Shown: positions 33,868 through 42,342 of the stretch, one piece after another
Numbering within the stretch: position 1 is the first letter of the stretch
Layout: every line of letters begins with the position of its first letter
Source: Kocuria dechangensis
GTDB taxonomy: Bacteria > Actinomycetota > Actinomycetes > Actinomycetales > Micrococcaceae
Assembly: GCF_014636775.1 (NCBI RefSeq)
Contig: NZ_BMEQ01000001.1
Coordinates: 1 to 64,000 of the forward strand
Direction of reading: 5' to 3'
Length of the DNA: 64,000 bases
The notes under the pieces: generated by a model
Databases searched by the model: none
The model's input: only the letters and a program-made list of their open reading frames with translations
What the model was told of the DNA's origin: nothing
Translations under genes and position numbers: made by a program

Positions 33868-34323
33868 TCAGCCCCGGGGGACGGGCGGTCCCAGGTACAG
33901 CAGCACGGAGGCCAGGACGGCGACGACGCCCACCCCGGCGAGGACCGCCAGGAGGGGGCTGCGCAGGGACCAGGCCTGGAGCTTCTCCAGCACGGTGACG
34001 GGGCGCTCCCGGCCCGGTGCCAGCCGCCAGCCGCCGGCGAGGCGGCCGGCGCGCCCGGCCCGGCGCTCGAAGGGGATGGTGGCGTACGGGACGAACGCGC
34101 TGGCCAGGCCCCGCAGGCCCATGCCCGCGGACCACCTCTGGTTCACCCACACGAAGCACGTCACCACGCAGTAGCTGAGGAACACGACACCGTGGAGCAT
34201 GCCGAAGACGGGGACGAAGGCCTCAGAGGTCCCGCTGTACTTGAGGACCATGCCGAGGATCAGCAGCGTCCAGGTCACGGCCTCCGCGAGGGCGAGGCGG
34301 CCGTAGAGCTCACGGGGTGTCAT
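33868..34323 (-). CDS. DUF3817 integral membrane protein
   Basis: A 151-residue membrane protein with about four segments, including VTWTLLILGMVLKY (17-30), GMLHGVVFLSYCVVTCFVW and LLAVLAGVGVVAVLASVLLY. Residues 1-100 fit the DUF3817 family (TMEM-like, unknown role). The start overlaps the upstream ABC exporter stop by 14 bases, so it is translated with that pair and may assist it. Confidence 0.8.
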   Translation of the reverse strand: MTPRELYGRLALAEAVTWTLLILGMVLKYSGTSEAFVPVFGMLHGVVFLSYCVVTCFVWVNQRWSAGMGLRGLASAFVPYATIPFERRAGRAGRLAGGWRLAPGRERPVTVLEKLQAWSLRSPLLAVLAGVGVVAVLASVLLYLGPPVPRG

Positions 34324-36301
34324 GGGCGGGGGTCTCCTGGGAGTCGTGGTCGGCGCCGGCGGGGACGCCGGTGGGGGCGGGCTCGGGCGCGTCGTCGGGC
34401 GCGTCCGCGGTGGAGGGGGCGTGGAACTGGTCCCGGTACAGGGCGGCGTAGGCGCCGCGCGCCGCGAGGAGCTCCTCGTGGGTGCCCTGCTCGACGATCC
34501 GGCCCTCCTCCATCACCAGGATGATATCCGCGTCCCGGACCGTGGAGAGCCGGTGGGCGATCACGAAGGAGGTGCGGTCGCTGCGCAGCGCGGCCATGGC
34601 CTTCTGCACGAGCAGCTCGGTGCGGGTGTCCACCGAGGAGGTGGCCTCGTCGAGGATCAGCAGGGACGGGCCCGCCAGGAAGGCCCGGGCGATCGTGATG
34701 AGCTGTTTCTCGCCGGCGGACACGTTGCTGCCCTCCTCGTCGACCACCGTGTCGTAGCCCTGCGGGAGGGTGCGGACGAACCGGTCCACGTACGTGGCCC
34801 GCGCGGCGTCGAGCACCTCCTCGTCCGTGGCGTCGAGGCGGCCGTAGCGGATGTTCTCCCGGATGCTGCCGCCGAACAGCCAGGCGTCCTGCAGGACCAT
34901 CCCCGCCGCGGAGCGCAGCTCGGCGCGGGACAGGTCCGTGATGTCCACCCCGTCCAGGGTGATCCGCCCGGCGTCGAGCTCGTAGAAGCGCAGCACGAGG
35001 TTGACCAGGGTGGTCTTGCCCGCTCCGGTGGGTCCCACGATCGCCACCGTCTGGCCGGGACGGGCCTCCAGCGAGAGGTCCCGGATGAGCGGCTCCGCCG
35101 GGTCGTAGGCGAAGTCCACCGCCTCGAAGCGCACGTGCCCCCGGGGGCGCCCGGGCAGGTGCGCCCGGGCGGTGTCGGGCCGCTGCTCCTGGGCGTCGAG
35201 CAGCTCGAAGGCCCGCTCCGCGGAGGCCACCCCGGACTGGAGGCTGTTGGCCATGCCCGCCATGTGGGCCAGCGGCTGCGTGAACTCGCGGGAGTACTGG
35301 ATGAAGGCCGTGGCCGCGCCCAGGCTGAGCTGCCCCGACGCCACGCGCAGCCCGCCCAGCACGGCGATGCCCACGTAGGTGAGGTAGGTGACGAACTGCA
35401 TGACCGGCATGATCGTGCCGGAGACGAACTGCGCCCCGAACGACGCCCGGTAGAGCTGCTCGTTGCGCTCGTCGAAGCGCTCGCCCATCTCGGCCTCGCG
35501 GCCGAACAGCGTGATCAGCTCGTGGCCCGAGAAGGACTCCTCGATGTGCCCGTTGAGCGCGCCGGTGGCCCGCCACTGCTCGGTGAACAGCCGCTGCGCC
35601 CGGACCCCGATGAACCCTGCCGCCGCGGCGGAGAGGGGGAGGGCCACGAGGGCCACGAGGGCCAGCTGCCAGGAGACCACGAACATCATGACCACGATGC
35701 CCACGACGGTCAGGAGGGACTGGACCAGCTGCGTGAAGGACTGCTGGAGCGCCGTCTGGACGTTGTCGATGTCGTTGGTCACCCGGGAGAGCACGTCGCC
35801 GCGCTGCCGGGTGTCGAAGAAGCCCAGGGGGAGCCGGTTCAGCTTGGCCTCCACCGCGCCGCGCAGGTCGTGGACCACCCGCATGACGATCCGGTTGAGC
35901 AGCCAGCCCTGCGCCCACATGAGCAGGGAGGCCACGAGGTACATCCCCAGGACCGCCACGATGAACCGTGCCAGTGCCGCGAAGTCGATGCCGGCGCCGG
36001 GGACGAGGTCCATCGCCGAGACCATGTCCGCCAGGTTCGTCTCGCCCCGGTCCCGCAGCCCCTGCGCCACCTCCTCCTTGGACGCCCCCGCGGGCATGGC
36101 CCGGCCGACCACGCCGGTGAAGATGACGTCCATGGCGCGGCCCAGCACCAGGGGCGCCCACACGGTGAGCACCACGGACACCACGCCGGACGCGACGACG
36201 ACGGCCAGCATGGGCCGGTGCGGGCGGAGCAGGCCGACCAGCCGTCGCGCCGAGCGCCAGAAGTGCTGGGCCCTCCGGGGCGGGGTCTCCTGCGCCGCCA
36301 T
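34310..36301 (-). CDS. ABC exporter half-transporter (MdlB-like)
   Basis: A 663-residue type IV ABC exporter with an N-terminal six-helix membrane domain (about 25-345) and a C-terminal nucleotide-binding domain. Walker A is GPTGAGKTT, Walker B is LLILDEATSS with the catalytic Glu intact, and the signature is VSAGEKQ, not LSGGQ. It forms a heterodimer with the gene just upstream (ATGA overlap). The unusual signature here, paired with the degenerate Walker B of the partner, gives one weak and one active ATP site, as in known heterodimeric exporters. The substrate may be a drug or lipid. The last 40 residues are Pro/Ala/Asp-rich. Confidence 0.9.
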   Translation of the reverse strand: MAAQETPPRRAQHFWRSARRLVGLLRPHRPMLAVVVASGVVSVVLTVWAPLVLGRAMDVIFTGVVGRAMPAGASKEEVAQGLRDRGETNLADMVSAMDLVPGAGIDFAALARFIVAVLGMYLVASLLMWAQGWLLNRIVMRVVHDLRGAVEAKLNRLPLGFFDTRQRGDVLSRVTNDIDNVQTALQQSFTQLVQSLLTVVGIVVMMFVVSWQLALVALVALPLSAAAAGFIGVRAQRLFTEQWRATGALNGHIEESFSGHELITLFGREAEMGERFDERNEQLYRASFGAQFVSGTIMPVMQFVTYLTYVGIAVLGGLRVASGQLSLGAATAFIQYSREFTQPLAHMAGMANSLQSGVASAERAFELLDAQEQRPDTARAHLPGRPRGHVRFEAVDFAYDPAEPLIRDLSLEARPGQTVAIVGPTGAGKTTLVNLVLRFYELDAGRITLDGVDITDLSRAELRSAAGMVLQDAWLFGGSIRENIRYGRLDATDEEVLDAARATYVDRFVRTLPQGYDTVVDEEGSNVSAGEKQLITIARAFLAGPSLLILDEATSSVDTRTELLVQKAMAALRSDRTSFVIAHRLSTVRDADIILVMEEGRIVEQGTHEELLAARGAYAALYRDQFHAPSTADAPDDAPEPAPTGVPAGADHDSQETPAHDTP

Positions 36302-38034
36302 CAGGCCATCTCCTCGGCGCTGAGCTGGGACGCCACGATCTCCCGGTAGGTCCCCGAGGAGGCCAGCAGCTCCTCGTGGGTGCCGCGGGCCGTGATCCGC
36401 CCCGCCTCGAGGACCAGGATCTGGTCCGCGTCGCGGACGGTGGACACGCGCTGGGCCACCACGATCACCGTGGCGTCACGGGTCTCGGGCCGGAGGGCCG
36501 CGCGCAGCCGGGCGTCGGTGCTGACGTCCAGGGCGGAGAACGAGTCGTCGAACAGGTACACCGCCGGGCGGGCCACGAGCGCGCGGGCGATGCACAGCCG
36601 CTGGCGCTGCCCGCCCGAGACGTCGGTGCCGCCCTGGGCGATCGGGGCCTCGAGGGCGCCGGGCATCCGCCGCACGAACTCCTCCGCCTGGGCCGTCCGC
36701 AGCGCGGCCCACAGCTCCTCGTCCGAGGCGCCGGGCCGGCCCAGCCGCAGGTTCGAGGCCACGGTCCCGGAGAACAGGAAGGCCCGCTGGGGGACCATGG
36801 CCACGCGGGCGGCGATCTGCTCGTGGGCGAGCCGGGGGAGGGGCACGCCGTCGAGCGCGACGGTCCCGCCCGTGGGGTCCAGCAGCCGGGGGACCAGGTT
36901 CAGCAGGGTCGACTTGCCCGAGCCCGTGGCGCCGACGACGGCGGTCGTGCGGCCGGGCTCGGCCCGCAGGCTCACGCCGTCGAGGACCGGTGACTCCGCA
37001 CCGGGGTAGGAGAACGTGACGTCCGCCAGCTCGACGAGTCCGCGACGGACCCCCGGCACGACCGGGGCGCCGGGCTCGCGCAGTCCCGGCTCGGTGTCCA
37101 GGACCTCCGTGATCCGCTCCGCGCACACCAGCGCGCGGGGCACCATCATGACCATGAAGGTGCCCATCATGACGGCCATGAGGATCTGCAGGAGGTACTG
37201 CAGGAACGCCGTGAGGGAGCCCACCTGGATCTGGCCGGCGTCCACCCGGAGGCCGCCGAACCACAGGACCGCGGCCGTGGCCAGGTGCAGGATCATGGTG
37301 ATCAGGGGGAACATCAGCACGAACAGCGAGCCGATGCGCACGGAGACGTCGGTGAGGTCCCGGTTGGCGGCCGCGAAGCGGTCCCGCTCGTGGTCCTCCC
37401 GCACGAAGGCCCGTACCACGCGGATGCCGATGATCTGCTCGCGGAGCACGGCGTTGACGCGGTCGATCCGGCCCTGCATGAGCCGGAACAGGGGCATGAG
37501 CCGTGCGGCCAGCGAGCCCACGGCGACCCCCAGCACGGGCACGGAGACCCACACCAGCCAGGACAGGCCCGCGTCCTCGCGCAGGGCCATGACGATCCCC
37601 CCGACGCTCATGATGGGCGCCGCCACCATGAAGTTCAGCGTCATCAGCACCAGCATCTGGATCTGCTGGACGTCGTTCGTGCCCCGGGTGATCAGGGACG
37701 GCGCGCCGAAGCCGTTGACTTCGCGCGCGCCGAAGGAGCTGACGCGCCGGTACACGGCCCGGCGGAGGTCCCGCCCGGTGCCCATCGCCGCGCGGGCGGC
37801 GCAGTACACGGCGGTCACGGCCGCGGCCACCTGGACGAGCGCGACGACGAGCATGACCTCCCCGACGCGCAGGATCAGGGCGGTGTCCCCGCGCGTGACG
37901 CCCTCGTCGATGATCCGGGCGTTGAGGCTGGGCAGCAGCAGGGCGGCGACCGTGGCGACGAGCTGCAGGAGGAGGACGGCCAGGACCCAGCGCCGGTAGC
38001 GGCCGGTGTACTGCCGGACGAGTCGGAGAAGCAT
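36301..38034 (-). CDS. ABC exporter half-transporter (MdlA-like), degenerate Walker B
   Basis: A 577-residue ABC exporter subunit with a membrane domain (about 10-315) and an ATPase domain with Walker A GATGSGKST, signature VSGGQRQR and Walker B YLFDDSFSALD. The residue after the Walker B Asp is Asp instead of the catalytic Glu, so this site is likely slow. The partner 34310-36301 has the complementary features. It is first in the leftward operon with an AGGAG site upstream. Confidence 0.9.
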   Translation of the reverse strand: MLLRLVRQYTGRYRRWVLAVLLLQLVATVAALLLPSLNARIIDEGVTRGDTALILRVGEVMLVVALVQVAAAVTAVYCAARAAMGTGRDLRRAVYRRVSSFGAREVNGFGAPSLITRGTNDVQQIQMLVLMTLNFMVAAPIMSVGGIVMALREDAGLSWLVWVSVPVLGVAVGSLAARLMPLFRLMQGRIDRVNAVLREQIIGIRVVRAFVREDHERDRFAAANRDLTDVSVRIGSLFVLMFPLITMILHLATAAVLWFGGLRVDAGQIQVGSLTAFLQYLLQILMAVMMGTFMVMMVPRALVCAERITEVLDTEPGLREPGAPVVPGVRRGLVELADVTFSYPGAESPVLDGVSLRAEPGRTTAVVGATGSGKSTLLNLVPRLLDPTGGTVALDGVPLPRLAHEQIAARVAMVPQRAFLFSGTVASNLRLGRPGASDEELWAALRTAQAEEFVRRMPGALEAPIAQGGTDVSGGQRQRLCIARALVARPAVYLFDDSFSALDVSTDARLRAALRPETRDATVIVVAQRVSTVRDADQILVLEAGRITARGTHEELLASSGTYREIVASQLSAEEMA

Positions 38035-38224
38035 GCGCGTCCGCTCCTGGTCACGGGGTCGGGGAGGGCGACGGTGCCTGCGACCAGGCTACGCCGGGCT
38101 CCCGACACCGTGCCCGACACCGTCCCCGGTGCCCGCGCCCCCGCGGGCGGTCCGGGCCCGGTCGTGAACCCGGTCACGACCGGATTCACGACCCTCTGTG
38201 AAGGAGATCACCAGAACCCCTGGT

Positions 38225-38264
38225 AAAACCACACGAACTCACATAAACTCATAGGAACACACAG
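38225..38264 (+). promoter_or_regulatory. Four 10-bp direct repeats, candidate FruR operator
   Basis: AAAACCACAC, GAACTCACAT, AAACTCATAG and GAACACACAG follow each other with no gap, sharing the pattern RAAC-CA. The 10-base spacing puts each on the same face of the helix. They lie 25 bases before the fruR start. DeoR-family repressors often bind repeated sites like this, so FruR autoregulation released by fructose-1-phosphate is the likely function. Confidence 0.6.
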
Positions 38265-38288
38265 TCGCCCGTCCGGGAGGTGGAGATC

Positions 38289-39080
38289 ATGTTCGCAGAG
38301 GAACGCCAGGCCGAGATCGCTGAGCTCGTGTCCACGTCGCGCCGCGTCAACGGCGCGGAGCTGGCCCGGCGCTTCGACGTGACCATGGAGACCGTCCGGC
38401 GCGACCTGGCGGCCCTGGAGGCGGCGGGCCGGGTGCGGCGCGTGCACGGCGGCGCCGTCTCCGTGGACCAGTCCACCTCCGACGAGAAGAACATCCACAA
38501 CCGCCAGCACCTCAACACCCCGGAGAAGCGCCGCATCGCGGAGGCCGCCTTCCGGCTGCTGCGCGCCAGCGGCGCCGGGGCGGTCGTGCTGGACGCCGGG
38601 AGCACCGTCGAGGCGCTCGCGGATCTCATCGTCCGCTCCGACTCCACCCTGCCCGACGGGCAGGAGCAGCTCATCGTCACCCACGCCCTGCACATCGCCG
38701 CCAAGCTCGCCGACGCCAACGGCATCGGCCTCGAGCTCGTCGGCGGGCGCGTCCGCAAGCTCACCTGGGCGGCGGCGGGCGGGCGGGCCGCGGAGCACTA
38801 CCTGCGCCTGCGGCCCGACCTCGCCTTCGTCGGGTGCAACGGGATCCACGCCCAGTTCGGGCTCAGCACCCCGGATCCCATCGAGGCGGTCGTCAAGACC
38901 GCCATCGTCCAGACCTCCCGGCGCGTCGTCGTCCTGTGCGACTCCGCCAAGCACGATCAGGAGACCCTCATGCACTTCGCGTCCCTCGCGGACATCGACA
39001 CGCTCATCACCGACCGGGCCCCCGGGCCCGAGCTGGCCGCGGCCCTCGAGGAGGCCGACGTCGAGGTGGTCCTCGCGTGA
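38289..39080 (+). CDS. fruR: DeoR family regulator of fructose PTS
   Basis: A 263-residue DeoR-type repressor. The N-terminal helix-turn-helix is NGAELARRFDVTMETVRRDL (about 20-39), followed by VRRVHGGA. The C-terminal sugar-phosphate sensor has DAGSTVEALA (about 96-105), GGRVRKLTW and FVGCNGI. The ATG at 38289 is 8 bases after GGGAGG; a GTG three codons earlier overlaps that site and is less likely. It heads the fruRKA-ptsIH operon and overlaps fruK (GTGA). The effector is probably fructose-1-phosphate. Confidence 0.88.
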   Translation: MFAEERQAEIAELVSTSRRVNGAELARRFDVTMETVRRDLAALEAAGRVRRVHGGAVSVDQSTSDEKNIHNRQHLNTPEKRRIAEAAFRLLRASGAGAVVLDAGSTVEALADLIVRSDSTLPDGQEQLIVTHALHIAAKLADANGIGLELVGGRVRKLTWAAAGGRAAEHYLRLRPDLAFVGCNGIHAQFGLSTPDPIEAVVKTAIVQTSRRVVVLCDSAKHDQETLMHFASLADIDTLITDRAPGPELAAALEEADVEVVLA

Positions 39081-40051
39081 TCCTCACCGTCACCCTCAAC
39101 CCGTCCCTCGACCGCACGGTCGAGCTGCCGGCCCCGCTGCGCCGCGGCGCCGTGCAGGGCGCCTCCGGCGCCCGGCAGGACGCCGGCGGCAAGGGCGTGA
39201 ACGTCGCCCGGGTCCTGCACGCGAGCGGCGTCGACACCCTCGCCGTGCTGCCCGGGGACCCCGGCGACCCGCTGCTCGCGGAGCTGGCCGCCGCGGACGT
39301 GCCCCACGAGGCGGTGCCCCTCGGCGCGCCGATCCGCTCCAACGTCACGATCACGGAGCCGGACGGCACCACCACGAAGATCAACGCCCCGGGGGCCCCG
39401 CTGACCCCGGACCTCGTGGACGCGGTGGTCGACCTCGTCGTGCGCCGCGGCCGGGACGCGTCCTGGGTGGCCCTCGCCGGCTCCCTGCCGCCCGGGGCGG
39501 CCCCCGACGTCTACGCCGGGATCGTCCGCCGGGTCCGCGCGGCCCTGGGGGCCGGGGCTCCCCGGTTCGCCGTGGACACCTCAGGGCCCGCGCTCGCCGG
39601 GTCGACGGCCCACGACGACGCCCTGCCCGACCTCATCAAGCCCAACGGCGAGGAGCTCGCCGAGCTGGTGGGGACCGGCAACGGGGAGGCCCTCGAGGCC
39701 GATCCCGACCTCGTCGCCACGACCGCGGCCGCCCTCGTGGCGCGCGGCGTGGGCGCGGTGCTGACCACGCTGGGGGCGGGCGGCGCCGTGCTGACGGTCC
39801 CCACCGGCTCCTGGCACGCCGTGCACGCCCCCGTCACCGTGCGCTCCACGGTGGGGGCGGGGGACAGCTCGCTCGCGGGCTACCTGCTCGCGCACGAACG
39901 GGGGGACGCCCCGCAGGACTGCCTGCGCCAGGCCGTCGCCTCCGGCTCCGCCGCCGCGGCCCTGCCCGGGACCCGCGTCCCGGCGCTCTCCGAGACCACC
40001 CCGGAGGCGGTCGTCGTGCGGGAGCTGTTCCCGCACACCGTCTCCGGCTGA
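39077..40051 (+). CDS. fruK: 1-phosphofructokinase
   Basis: A 324-residue PfkB-family sugar kinase that makes fructose-1,6-bisphosphate from fructose-1-phosphate. It begins ILTVTLNPSLDRTV, has the substrate GGKGVNVARV motif (about 36-45), and ends with the PfkB signature VGAGDSSLAGYL (about 258-269), whose Asp is the catalytic base. The GTG overlaps the fruR stop. The position between FruR and the fructose permease supports the 1-phosphofructokinase assignment over tagatose kinase. Confidence 0.93.
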   Translation: MILTVTLNPSLDRTVELPAPLRRGAVQGASGARQDAGGKGVNVARVLHASGVDTLAVLPGDPGDPLLAELAAADVPHEAVPLGAPIRSNVTITEPDGTTTKINAPGAPLTPDLVDAVVDLVVRRGRDASWVALAGSLPPGAAPDVYAGIVRRVRAALGAGAPRFAVDTSGPALAGSTAHDDALPDLIKPNGEELAELVGTGNGEALEADPDLVATTAAALVARGVGAVLTTLGAGGAVLTVPTGSWHAVHAPVTVRSTVGAGDSSLAGYLLAHERGDAPQDCLRQAVASGSAAAALPGTRVPALSETTPEAVVVRELFPHTVSG

Positions 40052-40066
40052 CCCGCACCACCGACG

Positions 40067-40096
40067 TCCGAACACCGCACTTCCGAACACCGCACT
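40067..40096 (+). repeat. 15-bp tandem duplication upstream of fruA
   Basis: TCCGAACACCGCACT occurs twice, directly joined, in the 104-base gap between fruK and fruA. It shares GAACAC with the repeats ahead of fruR, so it may be an additional operator or a chance duplication. Confidence 0.6.
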
Positions 40097-40155
40097 GCCG
40101 CCCACTGCACCACGAACCACACGGGCCCGAGGGCCCGCCGCTCAAGGAGGACAAC

Positions 40156-42276
40156 GTGTCCGAGCTCATCACCCCCGACCTGGTCGCGCTCGACCAGAAC
40201 CTGGGGGAGGACAAGGAAACCGTCATCGGCCAGCTGGCCACCATGGTCCAGCGCGCCGGGCGCGTGGGACAGCTGGACGGCCTGCTGGCCGACGCCATCG
40301 CCCGCGAGAACAAGACCGCCACCGGCATCCCCGGCGGCATCGCGATCCCGCACTGCCGGTCCACCGAGGTGACCGCCCCGACGCTGGCCATGGCCCGTCT
40401 GGCGCCCAAGGTCGACTTCGGCGCCAAGGACGGCCCCGCCGACCTCGTCTTCTTCATCGCGGCGCCCGAGGGCGCCGACCAGACCCACCTGAAGCTGCTG
40501 TCCAAGCTGGCGCGGTCCCTCATGAAGAAGGACTTCGTGGCCTCGCTGCGGGCCGCGCGGACCGAGCAGGAGATCGTCGGCATCGTCGACGGCGCGCTCG
40601 GGCTCGGCACGGCCGCCCCGCAGGAGGGCGCTCCCGCCGGGGCCACCACGGCGGGCGCCGTGCCCGCCTCGGCGGACGCGGGATCGGCCTCCGGCTCCAC
40701 CTCCGCGGACGTCCCCGCCGCCCGGTCCGCCGACCTGGGCCAGGGCGAGCCGGCGCCCGCCGCCCCGCGCCGGATCGTGGCCGTGACGGCCTGCCCCACC
40801 GGCATCGCCCACACCTACATGGCCGCGGACGGGCTGACCTACGCCGCCCAGGAGATGGGCGTCGACCTCCAGGTCGAGACCCAGGGCTCCGCGGGCTTCA
40901 CGAAGCTCGACCCCGCCGCGATCGCCGCGGCGGACGCGGTGATCTTCGCCACCGACGTCGACGTCCGCGAGCGCGGCCGCTTCGCCGGCAAGCCGTTCGT
41001 CGCCTCCCCGGTCAAGCGGGGCATCGACGAGCCGAAGGTCATGATCGAGGAGGCCCTCGCCAAGGCCGACGACCCGAACGCCCCGCGCGTGCAGGGCGGG
41101 GGCGCCGGCGCCGAGCAGGCCTCCTCCACCGGCGACGAGGCCTGGGGCACCCGCATCCGCAAGGCCGTGATGACCGGCGTGAGCTACATGATCCCGTTCG
41201 TGGCCGCGGGCGGTCTGCTCATCGCCCTGGGCTTCATGATCGCGGGCGCCGACATCGCCAACGTCGCCGACGACGTCCTGGGCGCCTCCACCCTGTGGAG
41301 CCTCGGCGACGCCACCCTCGCCCAGTACCTCGGTGCCGTGCTGTTCAAGATGGGCGCCCTGGCCATCGGCCTGCTGGTGCCGGCGCTCGCCGGGTACATC
41401 GCCTACGGCCTCGCCGACCGGCCGGGCATCGCCCCGGGCTTCGCGGCCGGGCTCGTGGCGAACTTCATGGGCGCCGGCTTCCTCGGCGGCATCGTCGGCG
41501 GTCTGCTGGCCGGCATCGCCGCCTACTGGCTCTCGAAGCCGCAGCTGCCCCGCTGGCTGGGGTCCCTGATGCCCGTGGTGATCATCCCGCTGCTCGCCAC
41601 GCTCTTCTCCTCGGGCCTGCTCCTGCTCGTGCTCGGCGGCCCGATCGCGGTGTTCATGGCCTGGCTCACCGGGTGGCTCACCGGCATGACCGGCGCCAGC
41701 GCGCTCGCCCTGGGCGCGATCCTCGGGTTCATGATGGGCTTCGACCTGGGCGGGCCGATCAACAAGGTGGCCTACACCTTCGCCGCCGCCGGTCTCGGCG
41801 CGGCGACCGTCGCCAACACCGCGCCGCAGGAGATCATGGCCGCGGTGATCGCCGCCGGCATGGTGCCCCCGCTGGGCCTGGCGCTGGCCTCCACGATCGC
41901 CAAGCGCTACTTCACCGTCGTCGAGCAGGAGAACGGCAAGGCGGCCTGGCTGCTGGGGCTGTCCTTCATCTCCGAGGGCGCCATCCCGTTCGCCGCGGCC
42001 GACCCGCTGCGCGTGCTGCCCGCGACCATGCTCGGCGGCGCCGCCGCCGGCGCCGTGTCCATGGGTGCCGCGGTGACCTCGCCGGCTCCCCACGGCGGCG
42101 TGTGGATCCTGCCGCTGATCGGCAACCCGCTGATGTTCCTCGTGGCGGTGCTCGTGGGTACCGTGGTCACGGCCGCTGCCGTCGTCGCCCTGAAGCACGT
42201 GGGCGGGGTCCAGCGCAAGGTGGCCGAGACCGAGCGGGACGTCGCGGCCGCGGCTCCCGCGGTGGCCACCGCCTGA
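40156..42276 (+). CDS. fruA: Fructose PTS permease EIIABC
   Basis: A 706-residue fused fructose permease. EIIA is residues 1-150 with the phospho-His in IAIPHCRS (about 70-77). EIIB is about 212-310 with the phospho-Cys in TACPTGIAHT (about 216-225). EIIC is about 340-690 with eight or more membrane segments (MTGVSYMIPFVAAGG, then FMMGFDLGGPINK). An Ala/Pro/Ser-rich linker joins A and B. It takes up fructose as fructose-1-phosphate. GTG start, AAGGAGG 5 bases upstream. Confidence 0.94.
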   Translation: MSELITPDLVALDQNLGEDKETVIGQLATMVQRAGRVGQLDGLLADAIARENKTATGIPGGIAIPHCRSTEVTAPTLAMARLAPKVDFGAKDGPADLVFFIAAPEGADQTHLKLLSKLARSLMKKDFVASLRAARTEQEIVGIVDGALGLGTAAPQEGAPAGATTAGAVPASADAGSASGSTSADVPAARSADLGQGEPAPAAPRRIVAVTACPTGIAHTYMAADGLTYAAQEMGVDLQVETQGSAGFTKLDPAAIAAADAVIFATDVDVRERGRFAGKPFVASPVKRGIDEPKVMIEEALAKADDPNAPRVQGGGAGAEQASSTGDEAWGTRIRKAVMTGVSYMIPFVAAGGLLIALGFMIAGADIANVADDVLGASTLWSLGDATLAQYLGAVLFKMGALAIGLLVPALAGYIAYGLADRPGIAPGFAAGLVANFMGAGFLGGIVGGLLAGIAAYWLSKPQLPRWLGSLMPVVIIPLLATLFSSGLLLLVLGGPIAVFMAWLTGWLTGMTGASALALGAILGFMMGFDLGGPINKVAYTFAAAGLGAATVANTAPQEIMAAVIAAGMVPPLGLALASTIAKRYFTVVEQENGKAAWLLGLSFISEGAIPFAAADPLRVLPATMLGGAAAGAVSMGAAVTSPAPHGGVWILPLIGNPLMFLVAVLVGTVVTAAAVVALKHVGGVQRKVAETERDVAAAAPAVATA

Positions 42277-42342
42277 GCGGCGCCCCGGCGACCAGCTCCT
42301 GCAACGACTCCTGCAACGACCCGACCGAGGAAGAAGAACACC

